In this document: positions 9,783-18,127 of the stretch, piece by piece
Position numbering within the stretch: the first letter of the stretch is position 1
Layout: each line of letters opens with the position of its first letter
NCBI GenBank assembly: GCA_964543195.1
Contig: CAZIXF010000001.1
Location: forward strand, 124,001 to 188,000
DNA length: 64,000 bases
Direction: 5' to 3'
Origin: JAGTVG01 sp964543195
GTDB taxonomy: Bacteria > Bacteroidota > Bacteroidia > Cytophagales > Cyclobacteriaceae
The notes under the pieces: model-generated
The model's input: the letters and a program-made list of their open reading frames with translations, nothing else
Databases searched by the model: none
Told to the model about the DNA's origin: nothing
Translations under genes and position numbers: made by a program

Positions 9783-11597
9783 ATGATGATCATGAAAACC
9801 ATATTTAAATATATTTTATCTTTAAGTTTATTATTCATCGTGGGAGCCTGTAACGATGATTTCCTTGACCGGTTTCCGGAAACGGAGATCGGAAAGGAGA
9901 ACTTCTTCAACACGGAAGAAGACCTTGCCATGTACATTAATAATCTGTATGATTTTCCCGGTGTGGGTATTTATATCAGTGACCGGGGAACGGATAATGC
10001 CGCCACAACCGGCAACCTGGAGATCAAGACCATGATGGTGAGCGAAGCCAATTCGTCCACGATCAACCAGGGCTGGGAATGGGAAAGACTGAGAACGATC
10101 AATTTCTTCCTTGAAAATTTCGGAGGCGCCAATCTGCCTCAGGCGAGGCTGGATCATTTTGAAGGCTTAGCCCGGTTTTTCAGGGCCAGGTTCTATGTGG
10201 AAAAGGTGAAACGCTTTTCGGATGTGCCCTGGTATGACGAGGTGATCGATTCTGATGAGGAAGATCTCCTGTTCAAGGGAAGAGATTCCCGTGAATTCGT
10301 GGTAGAACGGATCATGGAAGATTTTGAATTCGCTGCCGGGCATGTGGAGGATGATTCCCGGGCAGGAGCGGTGGACAACTGGGTGGTGAAAGCCTATTTT
10401 GCCCGTTTTGCCCTTCATGAGGGTACTTTCAGAAAGTATCATCCCGAGCTGAATCTTACCGGAACAGCCAATGGTTTTCTGCAAAAGGCAAGGGACCTGG
10501 CTCAGGATATCATGAATAACGGTGGCTTTTCGATCTATTCCACCGGGAACCTGATGGAGGATTACCGGAGCTTGTTCGTGGAAACGAGCCTGGAAGGCAA
10601 TCCCGAGATCATCCTGGCTGCCTATGCCGAGGATCAGTTGCTGAATTCCGGCTGGTGGGAATATATGTTCGGTAATTATGAAGTATGTCCTGTCAAGGAC
10701 CTCCTCCAGTCTTATCTGATGGAGGATGGTTCCTACTACACCAGTCAGCCTGCTTATGAGACTAATCTGTTTGTTGAGGAATTCGAGAACAGGGATCCGC
10801 GCGTGTATCAGACCTATGCCTACCCGGGATGGGTAAACAACAATACCAATACCTATTCACAAGGCGGAGGAATATATGTGCAGCAACTGGCCAAGAACTT
10901 CAGCGGTTATCACCAGATCAAAGGGTTCGTCAACAACCCGGATCAAGCTTATCAGAACAGCGTGGATGTGCCCGTGATCCGCTATCCGGAGATCCTGCTG
11001 ATCTATGCGGAAGCAAAAGCGGAACTTGGTGAGCTTACACAGGCCGACCTGGACATGACCGTAAATGCCATCCGGGACCGGGTGGGAATGCCTCACCTGA
11101 GCATGAACCCTCCGGTAGACCCGGTTCAGCAGGCACGGTATCCCAATATCCAGTCAGCTACTTCCCAATGGGCTTCCCTGCTGGAGATCCGTCGTGAGCG
11201 AAGGGTCGAGCTGGCCCTGGAAGGCTATCGCTTCGATGACCTCATGCGTTGGGATGCAGGTGAAATTCTGGAAGAAGAACCGATGGGTATTTATTTCCCA
11301 AGCCTGGGTAAATTCGACCTGACCGGTGACGATATCCCCGATGTGTATCTTATTCCTGCCTCGGAATCCATTCCCGGTGACAAGGAAACTAATGAACTGG
11401 GCGATCAGCTGGTATACTATCGATCGGGTGTCCCCGGGGAAGATGCCGGTATATTTCTTGAGAACGGCGATTCGGGCAAGTTGATCACGGTAATCGAAAG
11501 AGGCACTTTCGAAGCACCCAAGTATTATTACAGGCCTATACCTCAGACTGACGTTACCGTAAACCCGAATCTCGAACAGATACTCGGATGGGATTAA
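9783..11597 (+). CDS. SusD/RagB-family nutrient-binding lipoprotein 1
   Basis: A 604-residue SusD-like surface lipoprotein that binds the substrate and closes over the SusC 1 barrel like a lid. The signal peptide is lipoprotein-type with lipobox IVGAC (Cys23), followed by NDDFLD, the usual SusD N-terminal stretch. TPR-like helical regions occupy the middle. The C-terminal part has the family-typical IRYPEILLIYAEAKAELGE and RRERRVELALEGYRFDDLMRW. The start used is the first ATG, 5 bp behind susC; a second ATG three codons on (MKTIFKY) is equally possible. It is translated with SusC and followed by a strong terminator at 11658. Confidence 0.96.
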   Translation: MMIMKTIFKYILSLSLLFIVGACNDDFLDRFPETEIGKENFFNTEEDLAMYINNLYDFPGVGIYISDRGTDNAATTGNLEIKTMMVSEANSSTINQGWEWERLRTINFFLENFGGANLPQARLDHFEGLARFFRARFYVEKVKRFSDVPWYDEVIDSDEEDLLFKGRDSREFVVERIMEDFEFAAGHVEDDSRAGAVDNWVVKAYFARFALHEGTFRKYHPELNLTGTANGFLQKARDLAQDIMNNGGFSIYSTGNLMEDYRSLFVETSLEGNPEIILAAYAEDQLLNSGWWEYMFGNYEVCPVKDLLQSYLMEDGSYYTSQPAYETNLFVEEFENRDPRVYQTYAYPGWVNNNTNTYSQGGGIYVQQLAKNFSGYHQIKGFVNNPDQAYQNSVDVPVIRYPEILLIYAEAKAELGELTQADLDMTVNAIRDRVGMPHLSMNPPVDPVQQARYPNIQSATSQWASLLEIRRERRVELALEGYRFDDLMRWDAGEILEEEPMGIYFPSLGKFDLTGDDIPDVYLIPASESIPGDKETNELGDQLVYYRSGVPGEDAGIFLENGDSGKLITVIERGTFEAPKYYYRPIPQTDVTVNPNLEQILGWD

Positions 11598-11657
11598 ACG
11601 GTAAGGTCCTTTTTAAATAAAGGGAATAGCTAATTTGTAAACAATAATTCATAAATT

Positions 11658-11691
11658 ACAGACCTGGTCGAAAGGCCGGGTCTGTTTTTTT
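11658..11691 (+). terminator. intrinsic terminator of SusC/SusD unit 1
   Basis: A 10-bp stem, ACAGACCTGG (11658-11667) with 11676-11685 and one G-T pair, encloses the loop TCGAAAGG. It is followed by a run of seven T counted from the stem end. It lies 61 bp after the SusD stop and ends the SusCD transcript before the next gene. Confidence 0.9.
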
Positions 11692-11718
11692 ACGGACAGA
11701 TTTTTTGTACTTTTTTAA

Positions 11719-14538
11719 ATGAATCCAATGAATACCAGGAACTGTTTCTACATTCCAGCTTTAGTTATTCTGACCCTGTATTTTGTTTCATGCCGCCCGG
11801 GAGCGGATAAAGATCAATTGGCCGGAAACTGGATCATTGAAGCCCCGGCAGGTGAAAAGATCACCCATCTTAATTTTGAAGGACAGAGCGTATTGCCCAA
11901 CAGCCGGGTTATCGAACCTTATGGCGATACCTACCGGGTGGCGCCCCATCCGTTCGGGCTGGTGTTGAGCCCGGATGGCGCGATAGCGGTCACTGCCAAT
12001 TCAGGAACAAGTCCGCTGTCGATTTCCATCCTGAAAGGGATTGGCACAGGTAAGCCCTCGATCAGGCAGATCCCCGAAGGGGCCAAAACCGATAAGGGCA
12101 TTTTGGCCTCCGTGTTCATGGGGCTTGCGGTAAGCCCGGATAACAGTAAGGTGTATGTGGCCGGTGGGCAGGAAAACCTGATCTATATTTTCGATGTAAA
12201 TACGGGTGAACGGCTGGACAGGATCGACTGCAGCGATTTTTCCGAACATTTTGACCCTGAACACGGATATATCGGCGACCTGGTGCTCTCCGCCGACGGA
12301 TCCACGATCTATGCGGTGGACCAGATCAATTTCAGGGTAGCCATCGTGGATGCCATTGGCAAAAAGCTGATAAAGAGCATTCGTGTGGGCCGATATCCGT
12401 TCGGCATAGCCCTTTCACCGGATGAAAAGGAATTGTACGTGGCCAATGTGGGCATGTATGAATATGACTGGATTAAATCCGTGGATCCCGACAACCTGAA
12501 AGAGACGGTACTGAAGCAGCCACCTTTTGCATACCAGTCGGAAGCCTCCATCGAGGGAATTGATTCTCTGGGCGTACCCGGTCTCGGTGATCCCAACGCG
12601 CCGGAATCCTTTTCAGTCTGGACCATCGACCTGGAGGCCGGGGAAGTGGTGGCCAAAACCAAAACGGGTTTCCTGGTGGGGGAGGCACTGGAAGGCATCC
12701 CTGCCGTGGGCGGTTCCTCACCGAACTCGGTGGTGGCTACAGAAGATTATGTGTTTGTGAGCAATGGCAATAACGATTGCATCTCGGTGATCGACGTAAA
12801 GGCCGACTCGGTTAAAAAGAACATTTTCCTGCATATCGATGACAGGCTCAGAAGGTACAGGGGCATCATTCCATTCGGCCTGGCCCTGTCGCCGGACCGT
12901 GAACGGTTGTATGTCGCCGAATCGGGCATCAATTCGGTGGGCGTGATCGATATCGACCGGCTGGAGGTAGTGGGTCATATCCCGGTGGGCTGGTTCCCTT
13001 CCAAGCTGAAGGTTACGCCGGATGGGGAAAAACTCATCGTGGCCAACGCGAAAGGTTACGGCAGCGGACCGAATGGGGGTGAAAATTTTGACATGGGTCC
13101 TGAAGGAAGCTATGTAGGCGGCCTGATGAAAGGCTCGGTCACGATTATGGATGTTCCCGATGAAAGGAAACTCGAGGAGCTGACCCGCGAAGTGGTGAAA
13201 AATAATTTCCGTTTCTCCCGGCCCGGCGACGACCGGCACGACTGGCGAAGGGAAAACCCGGTTCCCCTGTACCCGGGTGGGAAGGAAACACCCATCAAAC
13301 ATATCGTGTTCGTATCGAAGGAAAACAGAACCTATGACGAGGTATTCGGCCAGATCAAAAAAGGGAACGGGGATCCGGAACTCGCCCGTTATGGTTATGC
13401 GGCCACGTTTTCCAACAGCGATGGCAGCAGGACACTTGAGAATGTGACTGTCATGCCCAATCACCTTACCCTGGCCAGGCGGTTTGCCATTTCCGACAAT
13501 TTTTATGTGAATGCCGACCATTCGGCCGACGGTCACCGCTGGCTGGTCATGACCTATCCCAATGAATGGGTGGAGACCTCCGTTGCCGCTGCCTATGGAG
13601 GCAACCGGAGCATGCGCTGGCAGTCGGAAGCACCGGGGAACCTGGCTTTTGAAGGAGCCTCGGGTGCCATTTACCCCGAAGATTATAATGAAGCCGGCTC
13701 GATCTGGGAGCATATGGAAAGAAATGAGGTATCCTTCTGGAATTTCGGTTTCGGCACCATGTTCGCCCCGCATTATACCGATATCAGCTTCAAGGATTCG
13801 GGTTACGGGTACCTGATAAATTACCCGGTTCCCGCCCCCATGTTCGACAAGACCTCAACCACGTATCCCACGTATAACATGGCCATCCCGGATCAGTTCC
13901 GTATAGACCGGTTCATCGAAGAGTTCAATACCAAATGGATCGAAGGGAAAGAAAACATGCCGCAGGTGCTCACCATTATTATCGGCAATGATCACGGCGC
14001 TGGCGAAAGGCCCGAGGCGGGCTATCCCTTCCGGGAAAGTTATATGGCCGACAATGATCTTGCCCTGGGAAGGTTGGTGGAATTCCTTTCTCACACACCG
14101 TACTGGCGTAATATGGCGATCGTGGTCGTCGAAGACGATTCCCAGGGCGGGGTGGACCATATCGATGCACACCGGAGCATCCTGATGGTGATCTCTCCCT
14201 ATGCCAAACGCAATTATGTAAGCCATACGCATACCAGTTTCGGTTCCATTTTCAAGACCTTCTGGAATATCCTGGGCATTCCTTACCTGAATCAGTACGA
14301 TGCGGGTGCTACCGACATGGCCGATATGTTTACCGGTGAGCCGGACTTTACCCCTTATGAGGCCGTACCGGTCGACCGGGAGATGTTCGATCCCGACCTG
14401 GCCTACGATCCGCTCGATGAGGAATTCGACTGGGAAGCGCTTGATGAAGGTCCCGGACTGGACGATCCGGCTTTTTTGATCAGGGATATGAAAAAACAGG
14501 ATGAAGAGAGAACTGAGGAGGGCGGAGATGACGAGTGA
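11719..14538 (+). CDS. YncE-like beta-propeller / phosphoesterase lipoprotein
   Basis: A 939-residue fusion seen in many Bacteroidota: an N-terminal seven-bladed YncE-type propeller and a C-terminal alkaline-phosphatase-superfamily phosphoesterase. The start carries a lipobox FVSC (Cys25), so the protein is a periplasmic or surface lipoprotein. Propeller repeats (LxLSPDxxxxYVAN-like) run about 70-480. The phosphoesterase part begins near 530 with HIVFVSKENRTYDEVFGQ. It continues through NADHSADGHRW, IIGNDHGAG and VVVEDDSQGGVDHIDAHRS, whose Asp/His residues would bind metal. The extreme C-terminus is acidic (DEERTEEGGDDE) and merges into the purine-rich repeat downstream. The TonB receptor follows on the same strand, suggesting a shared role in handling a phosphorylated nutrient; that is inference. 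The substrate is unknown. Confidence 0.88.
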   Translation: MNPMNTRNCFYIPALVILTLYFVSCRPGADKDQLAGNWIIEAPAGEKITHLNFEGQSVLPNSRVIEPYGDTYRVAPHPFGLVLSPDGAIAVTANSGTSPLSISILKGIGTGKPSIRQIPEGAKTDKGILASVFMGLAVSPDNSKVYVAGGQENLIYIFDVNTGERLDRIDCSDFSEHFDPEHGYIGDLVLSADGSTIYAVDQINFRVAIVDAIGKKLIKSIRVGRYPFGIALSPDEKELYVANVGMYEYDWIKSVDPDNLKETVLKQPPFAYQSEASIEGIDSLGVPGLGDPNAPESFSVWTIDLEAGEVVAKTKTGFLVGEALEGIPAVGGSSPNSVVATEDYVFVSNGNNDCISVIDVKADSVKKNIFLHIDDRLRRYRGIIPFGLALSPDRERLYVAESGINSVGVIDIDRLEVVGHIPVGWFPSKLKVTPDGEKLIVANAKGYGSGPNGGENFDMGPEGSYVGGLMKGSVTIMDVPDERKLEELTREVVKNNFRFSRPGDDRHDWRRENPVPLYPGGKETPIKHIVFVSKENRTYDEVFGQIKKGNGDPELARYGYAATFSNSDGSRTLENVTVMPNHLTLARRFAISDNFYVNADHSADGHRWLVMTYPNEWVETSVAAAYGGNRSMRWQSEAPGNLAFEGASGAIYPEDYNEAGSIWEHMERNEVSFWNFGFGTMFAPHYTDISFKDSGYGYLINYPVPAPMFDKTSTTYPTYNMAIPDQFRIDRFIEEFNTKWIEGKENMPQVLTIIIGNDHGAGERPEAGYPFRESYMADNDLALGRLVEFLSHTPYWRNMAIVVVEDDSQGGVDHIDAHRSILMVISPYAKRNYVSHTHTSFGSIFKTFWNILGIPYLNQYDAGATDMADMFTGEPDFTPYEAVPVDREMFDPDLAYDPLDEEFDWEALDEGPGLDDPAFLIRDMKKQDEERTEEGGDDE

Positions 14539-14857
14539 AAAAATGAAGAGTAAGATGGGGCGTGAAATGGAGAGTGAATTGAGAGGCATAATCCGGTGTG
14601 AAGTGGAGAGTGTACCGGGGAATAATTTGCGGTGTGAAGAGACGGGTGAATCGAGGCATACTATGCAGTGTGAAGAGGGGCTTGAATCGGGGAATGTTAT
14701 TTGGTGTAAGGAGGAGGTTGAATCGAAAAGTGACATTCGGGATGAAGTAAAGAGTGGGATTCAGTATGAGGTGAAGAATGGAATTCAGTATGAGGTGAAG
14801 AATGGAATTCAGTATGAGGTGCGGAGAAGAATCCGGTGTGATGGGGGGAGTGAAAAA
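14539..14857 (+). repeat. purine-rich degenerate repeat island
   Basis: Sequence between the phosphoesterase stop and the TonB receptor start consists of variations on GTGAAG/GAGAGTGAA/ATTCAGTATGAG words. It includes a 24-bp tandem repeat (GAATTCAGTATGAGGTGAAG plus four bases) near 14760-14820. The frame of the receptor stays open through it, encoding a glutamate/arginine-rich stretch, but no signal peptide would precede it, so it is treated as non-coding. It begins at the upstream stop codon, like the islands at 17.4, 22.5, 38.6 and 47.6 kb. Confidence 0.65.
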
Positions 14858-17374
14858 ATGGGGAGGGGGAGATGGGGTAAACGATCCTTTTTCGCGGGTA
14901 TTATCATAATTTTCTTCGTTCTTTTTACGTTTCCGGTTCCGGGAAATGGCTCCGGACTCTTTCCGCCCATTCCGGCGGAGGATGGCCGGATTCCTGCTTC
15001 AAAGAGTACTTTGTTTAGAGGAGAAAAAGCGGGATCGATTTTCCCTCCGGAGGGTGTTCATATACCCTCAGCGAATATGGGAACGATTTTCCATCCGGAG
15101 GGTGTTCATATACCCTCAGCGAATGCGGATCTGTATTCTGCAGGGAAGGATGGCAAGGTTCTGATTACGGAGGAAATGCCTGTTAACCCGGATGACGATG
15201 ACAGGATCTCTGCCGGTAATTTGGGGCCGGATTTTACCGGAAAGCTTGATTGGGCTTTCATTGTGGATCAGGTCCGGGCTCCCGGATCAGGAGATGAAGG
15301 CATGGATTCCCGGGGTGAACTCCATCCGGTTTCAGATTTAGAAGAAAGTCCGGTATCCACGGGGGATGATGAACCTGATACAGCCCCGGAAGAGGCGGAT
15401 TCTGTAGAACAGGTCGTTTACCTGAACAAGGGCATTGTGATCACCGCCCAGCGGACCGGCACACAGGTCTTCAACCGGCCGGAGGCTGTCTCCTCCCTCA
15501 ATCCGCAACAGTTACGCTTTTATGATCCCCAGACCACACCGGATGCCCTGGCCATGATGCCGGGAGTTTTCGTACAAAAGACCAACCTTGGGGGCGGTTC
15601 ACCGTTTATCCGGGGGCTGACCGGCTACCATACGCTTATCCTGGTCGACGGTATCCGGCTGAACAACAGCATTTTCAGGTCGGGACCCAACCAGTACCTG
15701 AACACAGTCGATCCGGGGATCTTGCGTAAGATAGAAGTGATCCGTGGCGGAGGAGCCACGCAGTATGGGAGTGATGCGATCGGGGGTACCATTAACCTGC
15801 TTACGAAGCAGCCTGAATTCCATGATGATGGATTTGATGCCGGCTTGAATCTTCGGGGAAAATACTGGAGTGCCGGCATGGAGCGTTCGGGACGTATAGG
15901 CGTAAGGGCCGGCGATTCATGGTTTGGTGTGCTGGGCGGTGTGAGTTATAAGGATTTCGGCGATATGCTGGCCGGTGGCGGGATGGGATCGCTGGATCCA
16001 ACGGGTTATTCAGAAGTCGATGCGGATGTAAAGACCCGCGTCAGGCTCTCCGGTCAGGCGAATATCACCGGGGCGTATCAATATACCCGGCAGTATGATG
16101 TGCCCCTGTATCACAAGATCGTCACCGGTGAGTATTCATTATACTCCTTCGATCCCCAGCAGCGTGACCTGGGCTATCTGAAATACGACCAGCGGTTTGA
16201 TCATACCGTTTTGCGATCCATGCAGGTTGCCGTTTCCCATCAGTCCGGGCTGGAAAAAAGAATAAAAATTAAAGAAGGAAGCGATCTGGAAGAAGTGGAA
16301 ACCGACCGGATCGGCACGTTCGGGATGGATCTTCAGTTAAATACACAGATCAGCAAGAACTGGCAGGCTGTTTCCGGGGTGGATTTTTATTCCGACCGGG
16401 TGAACAGTGCGAAAGTGATTGCCGATATGGAAACCGGTGGGACGGAGCATGTACGCGGGCTGTATCCCGATAATTCCGGGTTTCAGACCATCGGCCTGTT
16501 TTCACTGCATTCCATCGAATTCGAATCCTTCCTGGTGCATGCCGGGGCAAGGTATAACAGTTACCGGATCAGCCTCTCGGACAGTGTATTCGGGGATCTT
16601 TCCATCAGGCCTGAAGCGCTTACCGGTAATCTTGGCCTTACCTGGAAGCTGGACGAAAACCGGCGGATAGTACTGACCGGGAACAGCGGATACCGGGCAC
16701 CCAATATCAATGATGTGTCTTCTTTTGGCATTGCCGATTTCCGGTATGAGGTGCCTTCCTACGATCTTCAGCCCGAAAGGTCGCTTAATACGGAACTGGG
16801 CTACAAACAGCGTAGCGGTGATATTTCCTTTAGCCTTTCCGGTTATTACAACCGCCTTTTCAATCTGATCATCAACCAGCGGGCCACCTATAACGGTCTC
16901 GATTCGCTGGATGGTTACCAGGTGTACCGCAAAGAAAATGTGGGTAAGGCCTATATAACGGGTGTTGAGTTTGCTATGGAGTGGCTGGTTAGCCGGCAGT
17001 TCCTGTCCTATATGGATTTGACCTATACCTATGGGCAGAATATACTCGATGACGAACCCTTACGGCGGATCCCTCCCATTAACGGCCGGGCCGGGTTGAA
17101 GTACTTTACTACGGAAAGGTTGGAGTTTAGCGGTGACCTGGTATTTGCCGGAAGCCAGCGGCGCCTGTCCGGGGGAGATATCGATGACAACCGGATACCG
17201 GAAGGCGGTACTCCCGGCTGGGTGGTGATGGATCTGTATGGAAGTTACGAATGGGGTATATTCCGTTTTTCATTGAGCGGGCAAAATCTTTTCAACGAAC
17301 TCTATAAGACCCACGGATCGGGGATTTACGGGGTGGGAAGAAGCTTCTGGGTTTCGGTAGAAGTGAGGATTTGA
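14858..17374 (+). CDS. TonB-dependent receptor with long N-terminal extension
   Basis: An 838-residue outer-membrane receptor of the classic (BtuB/siderophore-like) type, not SusC-type. The ATG at 14858 was chosen because it is directly followed by a basic stretch and a hydrophobic signal (FFAGIIIIFFVLFTF). An earlier in-frame ATG at 14501 would bury that signal behind 119 residues of repeat sequence. Residues about 35-185 are a low-complexity extension with two copies of a 16-residue repeat (FxPEGVHIPSAN). The plug starts near 190 (NKGIVITAQRTG) and includes RGLTGYHTLILVDGIRLNN and IEVIRGGGATQYGSDAIGG. The barrel ends with FWVSVEVRI. It probably works with the upstream phosphoesterase. The ligand is unknown; metal complexes or cobalamin-like compounds are possible. 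Confidence 0.88.
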   Translation: MGRGRWGKRSFFAGIIIIFFVLFTFPVPGNGSGLFPPIPAEDGRIPASKSTLFRGEKAGSIFPPEGVHIPSANMGTIFHPEGVHIPSANADLYSAGKDGKVLITEEMPVNPDDDDRISAGNLGPDFTGKLDWAFIVDQVRAPGSGDEGMDSRGELHPVSDLEESPVSTGDDEPDTAPEEADSVEQVVYLNKGIVITAQRTGTQVFNRPEAVSSLNPQQLRFYDPQTTPDALAMMPGVFVQKTNLGGGSPFIRGLTGYHTLILVDGIRLNNSIFRSGPNQYLNTVDPGILRKIEVIRGGGATQYGSDAIGGTINLLTKQPEFHDDGFDAGLNLRGKYWSAGMERSGRIGVRAGDSWFGVLGGVSYKDFGDMLAGGGMGSLDPTGYSEVDADVKTRVRLSGQANITGAYQYTRQYDVPLYHKIVTGEYSLYSFDPQQRDLGYLKYDQRFDHTVLRSMQVAVSHQSGLEKRIKIKEGSDLEEVETDRIGTFGMDLQLNTQISKNWQAVSGVDFYSDRVNSAKVIADMETGGTEHVRGLYPDNSGFQTIGLFSLHSIEFESFLVHAGARYNSYRISLSDSVFGDLSIRPEALTGNLGLTWKLDENRRIVLTGNSGYRAPNINDVSSFGIADFRYEVPSYDLQPERSLNTELGYKQRSGDISFSLSGYYNRLFNLIINQRATYNGLDSLDGYQVYRKENVGKAYITGVEFAMEWLVSRQFLSYMDLTYTYGQNILDDEPLRRIPPINGRAGLKYFTTERLEFSGDLVFAGSQRRLSGGDIDDNRIPEGGTPGWVVMDLYGSYEWGIFRFSLSGQNLFNELYKTHGSGIYGVGRSFWVSVEVRI

Positions 17375-17382
17375 TAAAAGTG

Positions 17383-17478
17383 GATGAGTGGATGGGTCGA
17401 TGGGAGAATGGGTCGATGAGTGGATGGGTCGATGGGAGAATGGGTCGATGAGTGGATGGGTCGATGAGTGGATGGGTT
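17383..17478 (+). repeat. GATGAGTG/GATGGGTC 16-bp tandem array
   Basis: Six 16-bp units, each two octamers, start 8 bp after the TonB receptor stop. They follow the order A B A B A A, where A is GATGAGTGGATGGGTC and B is GATGGGAGAATGGGTC. The octamer NGATGRGT is the same word family as the array at 22713-22784. The G-rich strand is the coding strand of the preceding gene. Confidence 0.92.
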
Positions 17479-17488
17479 GGCAGAAAGT

Positions 17489-17866
17489 CCAAATATTTGC
17501 CGATCTGCCATAGATACGTTGCTGCCTATTCCAAATGTGTGCCGATCTGTTCCGGATAAACCACTAAGTGATCTTAATATGTGCCGATCTACTGTGGATA
17601 TGTTGCTACTAATCCCAAATGCGTGCCGATCTTCGCAGGATGAGTTGCTAATAGCTCCAAATATGTGCCGATCTATTCCGGATAAAACACTAAGTAATAT
17701 TAATACGTGCCGATCTTCACCGTATGAGTTGCGAACAGCTCCCAATATGTGCCGACCTCCCCCGGATGCAAAAAGAAGAAACCCAAATACATGCCGATCT
17801 TATACCAATCCAAAGCTGACTGGTGTAAACGGGCTCCGCTCTATTACAGATCAATTTCTGTCAGGC
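17489..17866 (+). repeat. nine-unit 42-bp tandem array with GCCGATCT core
   Basis: The word GCCGATCT, or a close variant, recurs at 17499, 17541, 17583, 17625, 17667, 17709, 17751, 17793 and 17835, every 42 bp without exception. Units 2 and 5 are particularly alike, hinting at a 126-bp higher-order unit. The top strand is open (17468-17932) and would encode a 14-residue repeat, PNxCRSxxDxLLxx. The conserved codons use identical synonymous bases while flanking positions vary at all codon positions, which favours DNA-level duplication over protein selection. Forty-two bp equals four turns of B-DNA. Confidence 0.85.
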
Positions 17867-17872
17867 GAAAAA

Positions 17873-18066
17873 GATGCCGGTCAGGCCTCGATCAAATCCA
17901 ATCCGGCTGGGTTTACTAGGAGCATGATATAAACGAATGCCGGTCAATCACCAATAAAATCCAATCCGGCAGAGTTTACCATGTGCATGATAAAAGCGGA
18001 TGACGATCAAGCCCAGATCAAATCCGATCCGGCTGGACTTATAATGAGCATGATAAAAACAAGTGC
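17873..18066 (+). repeat. 63-bp tandem array following the 42-bp array
   Basis: Units begin at 17873, 17936 and 17999, with a partial unit from 18062. Each opens with ATGCCGGTCA or ATGACGATCA and contains ATCAAATCCRATCCGGC and GCATGATA words. Translated, it gives a 21-residue repeat (QASIKSNPAGFT core), but the second unit is entered through a TAA at 17930-17932, so it is unlikely to be one intact gene. Sixty-three bp is six turns of B-DNA and 1.5 times the preceding period. Confidence 0.8.
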
Positions 18067-18127
18067 CTATACGCCCGGACAAATGCCGGTCTTGCGAAGA
18101 GGCCCGGCGTGCTTTTTCACGATTCAT

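Noticed and set aside
14501..14857. Earlier start for the TonB receptor
   Set aside because: It would place 119 residues of purine-repeat-encoded sequence before the signal peptide and overlap the upstream gene by 38 bp.
17489..17866. 42-bp array as a CRISPR
   Set aside because: Only about 8-14 bases per unit are conserved, the intervening bases are related to each other rather than unique spacers, there is no repeat dyad of CRISPR type and no cas gene in the window.
17468..17932. 154-codon frame as a repeat-protein gene
   Set aside because: No signal peptide or family; conserved codons are identical at silent positions and variation is not codon-patterned, so it is listed as a DNA repeat with coding left open.
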